Assembly (NCBI GenBank): GCA_965198415.1
Contig: CBDAPN010000029.1
Span: 372,001 to 436,000 of the forward strand
Source: Endozoicomonas sp965198415
GTDB taxonomy: Bacteria; Pseudomonadota; Gammaproteobacteria; Pseudomonadales; Endozoicomonadaceae
Reading direction: 5' to 3'
DNA length: 64,000 bases
In this document: in pieces, positions 43,572 through 52,829 of the stretch
Layout of the letters: every line of letters starts with the position of its first letter
How positions within the stretch are numbered: position 1 is the stretch's first letter
Translations under genes and position numbers: made by a program
Notes under the pieces: model-generated
What the model saw: only the letters and a program-made list of their open reading frames with translations
Database searches by the model: none
What the model was told of the DNA's origin: nothing

Positions 43572-44801
43572 TCAAAATCCCTTAAACCATCGCTTCATGC
43601 GATCCACCAGGCCGCCCTCTGTCAATTTACCGGTTCCGGGTAAGCCGTTTTTCTGCATTTCCTGCCCGTAGTGCAGCAGGCCGACTCCGGTGGAATAAAT
43701 GGGGTTACTGACCACATCGCTCAACCCTTTCACTAAATGCGGCATCCCGAGCCTGACCGGCATGTGGAAAATCTCTTCAGCCAGATCAATAGCGCCCTCA
43801 ATTTTGGAGGCCCCACCGGTCAGGACAATCCCGGCAGAAATCAAATCTTCAAAACCACTGCGACGAATCTCCGCATTGATCATCACAAACAGCTCGTCGT
43901 AACGGGGTTCCACTATTTCCGCCAACGCCTGTCTGGACAACTTGCGTGGCGGCCGTTCACCCACGCCGGGCACTTTGATGGTTTCATCAGCCCCAGCCAG
44001 TTGCGTTAGGGCGCAAGCGTATTTGATTTTAATGTCATCCGCATTCTGCGTTGGTGTTCGCAATGCCATGGCGATGTCGTTGGTCACCTGATCACCGGCT
44101 ATGGGAATAACCGCCGTATGACGTATAGCCCCATCGGTGAAAATGGCGATATCGGTTGTGCCACCGCCAATGTCTACCAGACAGACACCAAGCTCTTTTT
44201 CATCTTCAGAGAGCACGGAGTAGCTTGATGCCAGCTGTTCAAGAATAATGTCGTCAACTTCCAGATTGCAGCGACGAATACAATTTTCGATATTCTGCGC
44301 CGCATTGAGGGCACAAGTCACCAGATGCACCTTGGCTTCAAGCCGCACACCAGACATCCCCAAAGGCTCTTTAATGCCCTCTTGGCTATCAATGGAGTAC
44401 TCTTGGGGAAGGATGTGCAAAATTCGCTGATCCGCTGGAATGGCCACGGCCTGCGCGGCATCAATCACCCGGTCAATATCCGCTTTGTTAACTTCCCGCT
44501 CACGGATCGCAACGATGCCGTTGGAGTTCATACTTCTAATGTGGTTGCCAGCAATACCGGCCCATACCGAATGAATCTGACAACCCGCCATCAGCTCAGC
44601 TTCTTCAACGGCCCGTTTGATAGCGTGGACAGTGGAGTCTATATTCACCACAACGCCACGCTTCAACCCCCGTGAAATATGCGAGCCAATGCCGACGACC
44701 TCAATGTCACCCTCAGCGTTGAGCTCTCCAACAATAGCCACCACCTTGGAAGTGCCTATATCCAACCCAACGATCAATCTTCCATTATTTGCCGCTGTCA
44801 T
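43572..44801 (-). CDS. ftsA: Cell-division protein FtsA
   Basis: Actin-like ATPase tethering FtsZ to the membrane. 409 residues. Phosphate 1 loop GLDIGTSKVVAIVGE (12-26), the second phosphate motif VDIGGGTTDIAIF, and adenosine motif GIVLTGGASKIEGA. The C-terminal amphipathic helix LVDRMKRWFKGF is the membrane-targeting sequence. Between ftsQ (30-base gap) and ftsZ. Confidence 0.98.
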   Translation of the reverse strand: MTAANNGRLIVGLDIGTSKVVAIVGELNAEGDIEVVGIGSHISRGLKRGVVVNIDSTVHAIKRAVEEAELMAGCQIHSVWAGIAGNHIRSMNSNGIVAIREREVNKADIDRVIDAAQAVAIPADQRILHILPQEYSIDSQEGIKEPLGMSGVRLEAKVHLVTCALNAAQNIENCIRRCNLEVDDIILEQLASSYSVLSEDEKELGVCLVDIGGGTTDIAIFTDGAIRHTAVIPIAGDQVTNDIAMALRTPTQNADDIKIKYACALTQLAGADETIKVPGVGERPPRKLSRQALAEIVEPRYDELFVMINAEIRRSGFEDLISAGIVLTGGASKIEGAIDLAEEIFHMPVRLGMPHLVKGLSDVVSNPIYSTGVGLLHYGQEMQKNGLPGTGKLTEGGLVDRMKRWFKGF

Positions 44802-44831
44802 GGCATCAATCTTCCCAAACTGCTGTATCCG

Positions 44832-45611
44832 TCATGAGCCCGAACTTGCCGGACTCTCTTGCACATAAGCCTGACGCCAAGCGACCGAGGCACCGTTTAA
44901 ATAGCGTAAATCCACCCGTTCAACGGTTTGCCAGCGAGCTTTGAGCTTCGCATGATAAAGCCGGACAAACCGTTGCAGTCTCTCCATCCGCCGGTCACGG
45001 CCGATGTAAACCTCCACCTCACCAACAGTAAAATGCCAAGCACCACTTTCACTGCGGGTCAGTGTCTTTAAGCGCAGCCCAATGGGTCTGAGCAACTGAC
45101 TAATGGCCAGGTACTGCTGCATCACCTCCTGTGCCGATGTTTCTACTCCAGCCAAAACTGGCAAAGTGGTAAAACCCGCCATAGCCTGCGGGGTAAAAAT
45201 CACCCCTTCATTACTAATCAAGTGTCGCTTACCCCAGCGCGCCACCGGCTGCCTTTCTTGCAATGTGACCTGAACTGTATCCGGCCACTGTCTTCTTACT
45301 GCAGCATCTTTTACCCAGGGCATCGCCAGCAGTGCCTGTTGTATTGCGCCCAGATCCAGAGCAAAAAAACGCGCTTGCAGCATTGGTTGCAACACGCTTT
45401 CCACCTGATTTTGGGACACATTTTCAAAGCTCCCATGCACTTCAACTCGTGCTATCGACTGGTTCAACCAGTTCATCAACCAAGGGGCGGTAACCACCAT
45501 GATTGCCAGCAACCCCAAGGACAGCACAATTTGCAGTAATCGCGCCCAGGGCAATGATGTTTTTCCCTTTTTACCCGAGCGCCTTCTTGAGGCACCACGC
45601 ATCTCTCGCAC
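44832..45611 (-). CDS. ftsQ: Cell-division protein FtsQ
   Basis: Bitopic divisome scaffold joining FtsBL and FtsK/FtsW. 259 residues: basic N-terminus (1-20), one membrane helix (about 24-46, LLQIVLSLGLLAIMVVTAPWLM), a POTRA domain starting IARVEVHGSFENVSQNQV, and the FtsQ beta domain. The start is either GTG 45611 or ATG 45602, both behind a G-rich ribosome site. ddlB lies 15 bases upstream and ftsA 30 downstream. Confidence 0.95.
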   Translation of the reverse strand: MREMRGASRRRSGKKGKTSLPWARLLQIVLSLGLLAIMVVTAPWLMNWLNQSIARVEVHGSFENVSQNQVESVLQPMLQARFFALDLGAIQQALLAMPWVKDAAVRRQWPDTVQVTLQERQPVARWGKRHLISNEGVIFTPQAMAGFTTLPVLAGVETSAQEVMQQYLAISQLLRPIGLRLKTLTRSESGAWHFTVGEVEVYIGRDRRMERLQRFVRLYHAKLKARWQTVERVDLRYLNGASVAWRQAYVQESPASSGS

Positions 45612-45626
45612 CCTGCCTGCACCTCG

Positions 45627-46562
45627 TTAACGGGCTTTGGCACTTTGTAATATCTCAAGCACCAGCTCTGCAAAGGAGAGCCCCGCCGCTTTTGCCGCCA
45701 TCGGTACCAGACTGTGGTCGGTCATGCCGGGAATGGTGTTTACTTCCAGTAACCAAAAGCGCCCATGTTGATCCTGCATAAAGTCCACTCTCCCCCAGCC
45801 AGAGCAGCCGAGCGTTTCAAAGGCGGTCAACGCCAGCGCCTGCACCTCTTGCTCCTCGGTTTGGGTCAGTCCACAGGGAATTTTATAACGGGTATTATCC
45901 GACAGATATTTGGCCTCGTAATCATAAAATTCACTTTCTGTCTCAATTTTTACAACCGGCAACGCCTGGCCGTGAAGAATACCCACGGTAAACTCCGGGC
46001 CATCAACAGACGCCTCAACCAGCACCGGGGCGCGCTCCACACCGGCCAGATCACAGGCCTCACCGAGCTGCTCCCGACGCTCCACCCGGGTGACGCCGAC
46101 ACTGGAGCCTTCCATACTCGGTTTGACAAAAGCAGGCAGCAGGGACTCTGCATACTCCAAGTTGTCGCAGTCGATAACCAGAGCAAATTCCGGCGTCGGC
46201 AGACCAATAGACTGCCATAGCAGTTTACTTCGATATTTATCCATAGCCAGCGCCGATGCCATGACATCACTGCCTGTATAGGGAATTCCCATTGTTTCCA
46301 GCAAACCCTGCATGGTGCCATCTTCACCACCACAACCGTGCAGTGCAACAAAGGCGACATCCGGCTGATAATCCTGCAACTGCTGCACGACATTTTCCCG
46401 GGTATCAATCAACTGACACGCCACACCTTGTTCGAGTAGCGCCGCATGAACCCGTTCACCGCTGTGCAGGCTCACTTCTCTTTCAGCAGAGTTACCACCA
46501 AAAAGGATCGCCACTTTCTGTGCAGCAAACGATGGCTCAACCTTACTGCGTTTGTACTTCAT
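45627..46562 (-). CDS. ddlB: D-alanine--D-alanine ligase B
   Basis: ATP-grasp ligase making D-Ala-D-Ala for MurF. 311 residues from ATG 46562; the TTG just before is less likely. KVAILFGGNSAEREVSLHSG (17-36) and HGCGGEDGTMQGLLETMGIPYTGS are the family signatures, and WGRVDFMQD with EVNTIPGMTDHSLVP forms the metal and product site. Lies between murC and ftsQ as in other gammaproteobacteria. Confidence 0.97.
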   Translation of the reverse strand: MKYKRSKVEPSFAAQKVAILFGGNSAEREVSLHSGERVHAALLEQGVACQLIDTRENVVQQLQDYQPDVAFVALHGCGGEDGTMQGLLETMGIPYTGSDVMASALAMDKYRSKLLWQSIGLPTPEFALVIDCDNLEYAESLLPAFVKPSMEGSSVGVTRVERREQLGEACDLAGVERAPVLVEASVDGPEFTVGILHGQALPVVKIETESEFYDYEAKYLSDNTRYKIPCGLTQTEEQEVQALALTAFETLGCSGWGRVDFMQDQHGRFWLLEVNTIPGMTDHSLVPMAAKAAGLSFAELVLEILQSAKAR

Positions 46563-46587
46563 CAACTGTATCCCTTTTTCATCGTTT

Positions 46588-48034
46588 TTATGGCAGCACC
46601 AGCTCGTTCTTTGCCAGTCGCTGCGCCAGCGCGCCTATATCGCCAGCTCCCTGCGCCAGCAATAAGTCCCCACCCTGTAGCACGTCAGCCAACACCGCTT
46701 CCACCTCATCCGGGCGGGCGACATAGATCGGTTCCACCAGACCCCGCTGGCGGATGCTGCGACAGAGGGAGCGACTATCGGCACCGGCTATCGGCTCTTC
46801 TCCGGCGGGATAGACCTCCATCAACAGCAGCACATCAACTTTGGAGAGCACGTCCACAAAGTCTTCATACAAATCCCGGGTTCTGGAAAAACGGTGCGGC
46901 TGATATATCATTACCAGTCGTCTACCTTCCCAGCCGTCCCGCACCGCTTTGATCGTGGCGTCCACTTCCGTTGGGTGGTGGCCATAATCATCCACCAGCA
47001 TCACTTCACCAGCCCCGGTATTGAAATCGCCCAACACCTGAAAGCGCCGGCCGACACCGTCAAACCGGCTCAACCCTTCGGCAATAATGTGATCCGGCAG
47101 ACCTTCATCCGCAGCGGTGGCAAAAGTGGCCAGAGCGTTCAAAACGTTATGACGCCCGGGCAGAGCGAGCTCAATGGTGACGGGAGCACCAAAGTCATCC
47201 GCCCGGCGCACCAGCTCAAAGGTGGTGTTCATCCCTTCCTGACGAACATTCACCGCCCGATAGTCGGCATCAGTACTGAAACCGTAGGTGATAACCTGTC
47301 GTTTAATTTCCGGTAACAGTTCACGGATCACCGGACAATCAATACAGACAATCGCCACACCGTAAAACGGCAGGTTGTGCAAAAATTCGATAAACGTCTT
47401 TTTCAGCTGATTAAAGTCGCCACCGTAAGTGGACATATGGTCGGCATCAATGTTGGTGACAATGGACACCATCGGCTGCAGATGCAAAAAAGGAGGCGTC
47501 AGACTCATCCGCCTCAGCGACCAAATAACGGCTGCCCCCCAGCTTGGCGTTGGTACCAGCGGAGTTGAGTCGACCACCAATCACAAAGGTTGGGTCCATG
47601 CCACTAAAACCGAGCACCGAAGCCAACAGACTGGTGGTGGTGGTTTTGCCATGGGTGCCGGCCACGGCAATCCCGTGGCGATAACGCATCAACTCCGCCA
47701 GCATCTGCGCCCGGGGCACAACGGGTAGACGACGACTCTCTGCTGCCACCACCTCCGGGTTATCCGCTGCAACGGCGGTGGAAGTTACCACCACATCCGC
47801 AGTGGTGACATTGTCGGCACGGTGGCCAATAAATACTTCTATACCCAGTGTTTTCAGCCGCTCAATCAAGGCTGAAGGACGAATGTCTGAGCCGGAAATT
47901 TGATAGCCCTGATTCAGCAACACCTCGGCAATGCCGCACATGCCCGAGCCGCCAATGCCAACAAAATGAATCTTGCGGATACGCCGCATCTCCGGCACCG
48001 CCACCAAGGGAATACGACTTTTTAAATCAGGCAT
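46588..48034 (-). CDS. murC: UDP-N-acetylmuramate--L-alanine ligase MurC, frame broken by a single-base insertion
   Basis: Adds L-Ala to UDP-MurNAc, the first peptide step of peptidoglycan synthesis. The gene is present at full length but in two frames: codons from 48034 give the N-terminal domain (GIGGSGMCGIAEVL) and ATP loop GTHGKTTTTS up to AEADESDASF, then the frame runs into FASAADGVHCHQH and stops near 47447. The normal continuation LHLQPMVSIVTNIDADHM lies in the next frame, which stays open to 46588. Removing one T from the six-T run at 47491-47486 (minus strand) restores the canonical SFLHLQPMVS. Since murC is essential and everything else is intact, a sequencing or assembly error is most likely. 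The start overlaps murG by 8 bases. Confidence 0.9.
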
Positions 48035-49121
48035 ACGTCACCTCCTGCTCCACCGCCTCAAGACAGTTGCGAACCACATCACCGGTGGCCTTGGGCAAAC
48101 CCGCCGCTTTTGCTGCTGCGGCCATCGTCTCAAGCCTGTCAGGATTCTCTGCCAGGGCTTTAATCATGCTGGTCAAACTGTCGGTATCCAGATCTTTTTG
48201 CTGCACCATCAACGCCGCGCCCCGCTCCACCAGATAAGTGCCATTAACGGTTTGGTGGTCGTCCACCGCATGGGGAAACGGAATCAAAATCGCTGGCCGA
48301 CCGGCCGCTGCCAGCTCGGCGACGGTCAGGGCGCCGCACCGGCATACCACCAAATCCGCCCACTCATAGGCCGTTGCCATGTCATCAATGAACGGCGCAA
48401 CCCGGCCCGATACCCCAAGGCGTTCATACTCAGCCTGACACTTGGCAAAGGTTGCTTTGCCGGTTTGATGCCAGACCTCAATCTGCTCGCCAAACTGCTG
48501 CAACACCGACGGTATCAGCTCATTGATCGCCAGTGCGCCCCGACTGCCCCCGACCACCAGCAAACGCAGCGGCTGTTGCGGTTGGCGCGCCTGCACGGCG
48601 CTAATTTCCTTGCGTACCGGATTACCCGTCAGCACCACTTTATGACCGACGCCGGGCTGGTCAGCAAACGCACCGGGAAACGCCTGCAGCACTCGTTTAG
48701 CAATTCGGGCCAACAGCTTGTTGGTCAGGCCAGCAATGGCGTTTTGCTCATGCACCACCAAGGGAATACCCAACCATCTGGCGGCAACCCCACCAGGACC
48801 GGTGACATACCCCCCCATGCCCAGCACGCATACCGGTTTATGCCGCTTTAAAACCTGCCGAGCTTTGTACAACGATGCCAGCAGCCGCCAAGGTGCTTTT
48901 AACAAAAACCCCATGCCCTTGCCCCGCAAGCCGGTGACGGGAATGAAGCTGATCTCAATGCCATGCTGCGGTACCAGCTCCGCCTCCATGCTGTTGGGTG
49001 TGCCGAGCCAGTGCACTCGATAGCCTTGGTTAATCAGTGCTTTGGCCGTGGCCAGTCCGGGAAAAATATGTCCGCCAGTACCACCGGCCATAATCACCAC
49101 CAAAGGCATCTGCTCAGTCAT
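48027..49121 (-). CDS. murG: Undecaprenyl-PP-MurNAc-pentapeptide N-acetylglucosaminyltransferase MurG
   Basis: Adds GlcNAc to lipid I to make lipid II on the inner face of the membrane. 364 residues from ATG 49121, fixed by GGAGG eight bases upstream; an upstream in-frame ATG (49154) lies within ftsW. N-terminal GGTGGHIFPGLATAKAL loop, HEQNAIAGLTNK, and the C-terminal UDP-GlcNAc site VVGGSRGALAIN and CRCGALTVAELAAAGRPAILIPFPHAVDDHQ are as expected. Overlaps ftsW by 8 bases. Confidence 0.97.
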   Translation of the reverse strand: MTEQMPLVVIMAGGTGGHIFPGLATAKALINQGYRVHWLGTPNSMEAELVPQHGIEISFIPVTGLRGKGMGFLLKAPWRLLASLYKARQVLKRHKPVCVLGMGGYVTGPGGVAARWLGIPLVVHEQNAIAGLTNKLLARIAKRVLQAFPGAFADQPGVGHKVVLTGNPVRKEISAVQARQPQQPLRLLVVGGSRGALAINELIPSVLQQFGEQIEVWHQTGKATFAKCQAEYERLGVSGRVAPFIDDMATAYEWADLVVCRCGALTVAELAAAGRPAILIPFPHAVDDHQTVNGTYLVERGAALMVQQKDLDTDSLTSMIKALAENPDRLETMAAAAKAAGLPKATGDVVRNCLEAVEQEVTYA

Positions 49122-50334
49122 AGATACTGCCTCCGGGCGTTTCATCTGCTTCAATCTTTTTGCCCCTGCGCCCGGCCACCGGTTTGGGTTCTACCGGTTT
49201 TGCCATACGACGCTCATAATCTATTCGTAACAACATTCCAAACGCCAGACAGTTAACGATCAGGCTGCTGCCCCCGTAACTGATCAGCGGTAATGCCAGC
49301 CCCTTAGTGGGGAGCAGGCCCGTATTCACGCCAATATTAATCAAAGCCTGACTAACAAACAGTAAGGCGATACCGTAAGCGACAAAGCCATGGAACAGCA
49401 TCCCTTTGGCTTGCGCCCGAAAACCCAGTTGCAATGCACGCCAACCAACCAGCAAAAACAGGCTTAACAGCACCAGCGAGCCCACCACCCCAAGCTCTTC
49501 TGCCAGCACGGCAAAGACAAAATCCGTATGGGCCTCGGGCAGATAAAACAACTTCTGAATGCTATTACCCAGCCCTTCGCCCCACCAGGCACCACGACCA
49601 AAGGCGATCAGCGCCTGAGTAAGCTGATAACCACTGCCAAACGCATTCGCCCACGGGTCCATGTAGGAGGTGATCCGTGCCATACGATAAGGCTCAGACC
49701 AGATCAGCAGGGCAATGGAGCCGACCAAAACGCCAATCAGCAGCAAAAACTGCATTACCCGCACACCAGCCATGAAGATCATCCCCATCACCGCCACAGC
49801 CAGTACCACCACCGCGCCAAGGTCCGGTTCGAGCAGTAGCAATAGAGCGATAAAGATCATCACGATCAAGGGCTTGATAAAACCACTGACCTTGGTGCGC
49901 ACCTCGTCAAGGTGGCGAACCAGATAACCGGCCATGTAGATAACCACACCCAGCTTGGCCACCTCAGAAGCCTGCAGGTTAAAAAACACCAGCGGTATCC
50001 AACGGATACTGCCGTTAATTTCACGACCCACCAGCAGCACCAGGCTCAACAGGGAGAACGCAACCACCAGCGCCACCCAGCTAAACTGCTCAATGCGACT
50101 GACAGGCACCAGCGTCGCTGCCCCCATCAGCACCAGCCCGATCACCACAAATACCAGTTGTTTAAGTACAATTCGCAGCGGATCAGCAAACGTGGCGCTA
50201 GAGACATCCATGGAGGCGGAGCCCACCATCACCAGCCCGATGGCCAGCAAAGCCAGCACGGCGCCAAGCAATACGGCGTCCACACCTGCAGGTTTGGTTT
50301 CAGCGGGCGTACTGTGGCGCAACCGTTTCAACAT
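49114..50334 (-). CDS. ftsW: Peptidoglycan glycosyltransferase FtsW (SEDS family)
   Basis: Septal SEDS polymerase working with FtsI. 406 residues with ten membrane helices. Catalytic-region Asp is in LLLEPDLGAVVVLAVAVMGM; the E. coli signature GLLPTKGLALPLISYGGSSLI lies near the C-terminus. The N-terminus overlaps the end of murD by 7 bases and the cytoplasmic tail ends in a basic stretch. Confidence 0.97.
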   Translation of the reverse strand: MLKRLRHSTPAETKPAGVDAVLLGAVLALLAIGLVMVGSASMDVSSATFADPLRIVLKQLVFVVIGLVLMGAATLVPVSRIEQFSWVALVVAFSLLSLVLLVGREINGSIRWIPLVFFNLQASEVAKLGVVIYMAGYLVRHLDEVRTKVSGFIKPLIVMIFIALLLLLEPDLGAVVVLAVAVMGMIFMAGVRVMQFLLLIGVLVGSIALLIWSEPYRMARITSYMDPWANAFGSGYQLTQALIAFGRGAWWGEGLGNSIQKLFYLPEAHTDFVFAVLAEELGVVGSLVLLSLFLLVGWRALQLGFRAQAKGMLFHGFVAYGIALLFVSQALINIGVNTGLLPTKGLALPLISYGGSSLIVNCLAFGMLLRIDYERRMAKPVEPKPVAGRRGKKIEADETPGGSIYD

Positions 50335-51746
50335 AAACGCTCCTGCACCAGCCGGACAAACTCCTCACCTCGCTGCTCAAAGCTGTCAAACATATCAAAG
50401 CTGGCACAGGCCGGTGCCAGCAACACTGCATCGCCACTGTTGGCCAGTGCGGCTGACTGTTTGACCGCTTCAGAAAGCGTTTCGGCCCAGTGAATAGTGG
50501 TGCTGCCTTGCACTGCTTGGGCGATGTCCGCCCCGTCACGTCCGATCAGCACCAGATGACTCACGTAACGCTCAACCGCTGGTTGCAATCCGCTAAACTC
50601 TGCCCCCTTACCCTCGCCACCGGCAATTAATACTATTTTTCCCGACGCCTTTTCCGGGCTTGCCTGCGAACCACTGCCCGGCAAATCGTTACCCAACCCT
50701 TCAATGGCGGCCACGGCTGCGCCCACGTTGGTGGCTTTGGAGTCGTTAAACCAGCTAACACCTTGAAACTCGCCTACCCACTGACAGCGGTGCGGCAGAC
50801 CGGGGAACGCTCTAAGGGCAGTCAGCATGGCGTCCATGGTCAACCCCAACGCTTCCCCTAATGCCAATGCCGCCAAGGCGTTAGTGAAGTTGTGCCGCCC
50901 TTTAAGCTTCAGTTCCCGGGTATTAATGAGCTTGTTCATTCCTTTACTGAGCCAAACACCGGTCTCGTTCGTTAGCAGCCCCATTTGCCCCAGATCAGGC
51001 GTACCACTGGTAAAGGTAATGGCGCCGGCACTCACCGGCAGCAAGGGGGTGGTCAGAGGGTCTTCACGGTTAAACACCGCAGTGGCACAGCCACGGTAAA
51101 TTCTTTGTTTGGCCTGATGGTAGTCAATCAACGTCGGGTAACGGTCCATATGATCCGCACTGAGATTCAACACCGTAGCCGCAGCTGCCCGCAGGCTGTA
51201 AGTGGTCTCCAGTTGAAAGCTGGACAATTCCAACACGTACACATCGGCATTTTCGTCTGCCAGCAAGTCAAGGGCAGGCGTGCCGATATTTCCACCCACA
51301 GCGACTTTCAGGCCAGCCTGTCGGGCCATCTCACCCACCAGCGTGGTCACGGTGCTTTTACCGTTGGAGCCGGTAATGGCTACCACCGGTTTCTCAACAG
51401 CACGGCAAAACAGTTCAATATCGCCAATGGCGGTAGCGCCGTGCTCAATAGCCCGGGCAATAGCGGGCTCGGCCAGAGCAATACCGGGGCTGACCACCAG
51501 CTCATCCGCCGCCATTAGCCACTGTTCATTAAAGCCGCCAAGGTGCAGCGGCACATCGGCAAATTCTTCACGACAAACACTGACGCCCGGCGGGTTCTCA
51601 CGGGTGTCCATCATTGCAAAAGGCAACCCCTGCTGGTGCAGATAGCGAGCACAAGACAGCCCGGTCTTACCTAACCCTATAATGAGCCGGTTACAGCTAG
51701 AGCCAATCAGTTGCACGTTTGCGTGATTGTTCGTCATGTTATCCAT
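50328..51746 (-). CDS. murD: UDP-N-acetylmuramoylalanine--D-glutamate ligase MurD
   Basis: Adds D-Glu to UDP-MurNAc-L-Ala. 472 residues, longer than E. coli (438) mainly through a polar insertion near 355-370 (GNDLPGSGSQASPEKASGK). ATP loop ITGSNGKSTVTTLVGEMA (about 124), the Lys-containing central region, and FNDSKATNVGAAVAAIEGL (about 334). ATG 51746 directly follows the mraY stop. The insertion lies in a surface loop and should not affect catalysis. Confidence 0.96.
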   Translation of the reverse strand: MDNMTNNHANVQLIGSSCNRLIIGLGKTGLSCARYLHQQGLPFAMMDTRENPPGVSVCREEFADVPLHLGGFNEQWLMAADELVVSPGIALAEPAIARAIEHGATAIGDIELFCRAVEKPVVAITGSNGKSTVTTLVGEMARQAGLKVAVGGNIGTPALDLLADENADVYVLELSSFQLETTYSLRAAAATVLNLSADHMDRYPTLIDYHQAKQRIYRGCATAVFNREDPLTTPLLPVSAGAITFTSGTPDLGQMGLLTNETGVWLSKGMNKLINTRELKLKGRHNFTNALAALALGEALGLTMDAMLTALRAFPGLPHRCQWVGEFQGVSWFNDSKATNVGAAVAAIEGLGNDLPGSGSQASPEKASGKIVLIAGGEGKGAEFSGLQPAVERYVSHLVLIGRDGADIAQAVQGSTTIHWAETLSEAVKQSAALANSGDAVLLAPACASFDMFDSFEQRGEEFVRLVQERLC

Positions 51747-52829
51747 CTAGCGAATCTTCAAAGAGGCCAGGCCAATCAGTACCAGCACAATCGTAATAAT
51801 CCAGAACCGCACAATAACTCTGGGCTCTGGCCACCCTTTCAGCTCAAAGTGGTGGTGCAGTGGCGCCATGCGAAATATACGCCGACCGGTCATCTTATAA
51901 GACCCCACCTGCAAAATGACCGACACGGTTTCCATAACAAACACGCCGCCCATGATAATCAGCACAATTTCTTGTCGCACAATGACCGCTACAACGCCAA
52001 TCGCCGCCCCCAGTGCCAGCGCCCCCACATCGCCCATAAACACCTGAGCCGGATAGGTATTAAACCAGAGAAAACCAAGCCCGGCGCCAGCAATAGCGGC
52101 ACAGAACACCACCAGCTCACCGGCGCCGGGTACGGCGGGAATCAGCAAATATTGGGCAAAAGTGGCATGGCCACTAAGGTAGGCAAAAATAGCCAGGGCA
52201 GAAGCCACCATCACCGTGGGCAAAATGGCCAGACCATCCAGACCATCGGTGAGGTTCACCGCATTACTTGAACCGACAATGGTCAAATAGGTCAGCAAAA
52301 TAAAAAACGGCCCAAGCTCCAAAGAGAAGTGCTTGATAAAGGGAAAAATCAGCGTGGTTTCCGTTGCCGACGGCGCAGTATAAAAGAGGAACAACGCCGC
52401 TCCAAGCCCGGCAAGGGACTGCCAAAATATTTTCCAACGCGCGGGCAAGCCGCGGGAATTCTTCTCGACCACCTTGCGGTAGTCATCGACCCAACCAACC
52501 GCGCCGAAAATTCCGGTAACCACCAGCACCACCCAGACGTAGCGGTTACTCAAATCCGCCCACAGCAAAGTGCTGATGGCGATACAGATCAGAATCAGCG
52601 CTCCCCCCATAGTGGGGGTACCGGCCTTACTCAGATGGCTTTGGGGGCCATCGTCACGCACCGCTTGGCCGATCTGATAAAAACTGAGCTTACGAATAAA
52701 AATAGGCCCCAGCCACAAGCTCATGGCCAGAGCGGTAAGTACGCCAAAAATACCGCGCAAAGTGAGGTATTTAAACACCAGAAACCCATGATGGTACTGT
52801 GATAAAAAATCGGCCAACCAGACCAGCAT
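51747..52829 (-). CDS. mraY: Phospho-N-acetylmuramoyl-pentapeptide transferase MraY
   Basis: Transfers phospho-MurNAc-pentapeptide to undecaprenyl phosphate, forming lipid I. 360 residues with ten membrane helices. Mg-binding signatures: GWVDDYRKVVEKNSRGLPARWK (Asp-Asp) and NLTDGLDGLAILP (about 194), plus MAPLHHHFELKGWPEPRVIVRFW near the C-terminus. The start overlaps the murF stop by one base (TGATG), and its stop abuts murD. Confidence 0.98.
   Translation of the reverse strand: MLVWLADFLSQYHHGFLVFKYLTLRGIFGVLTALAMSLWLGPIFIRKLSFYQIGQAVRDDGPQSHLSKAGTPTMGGALILICIAISTLLWADLSNRYVWVVLVVTGIFGAVGWVDDYRKVVEKNSRGLPARWKIFWQSLAGLGAALFLFYTAPSATETTLIFPFIKHFSLELGPFFILLTYLTIVGSSNAVNLTDGLDGLAILPTVMVASALAIFAYLSGHATFAQYLLIPAVPGAGELVVFCAAIAGAGLGFLWFNTYPAQVFMGDVGALALGAAIGVVAVIVRQEIVLIIMGGVFVMETVSVILQVGSYKMTGRRIFRMAPLHHHFELKGWPEPRVIVRFWIITIVLVLIGLASLKIR

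Noticed and set aside
47447..47580. Programmed frameshift in murC
   Set aside because: The T6 run lacks a classic slippery heptamer or downstream stimulatory structure that I can see, and murC is not known to use one; an indel error is simpler.
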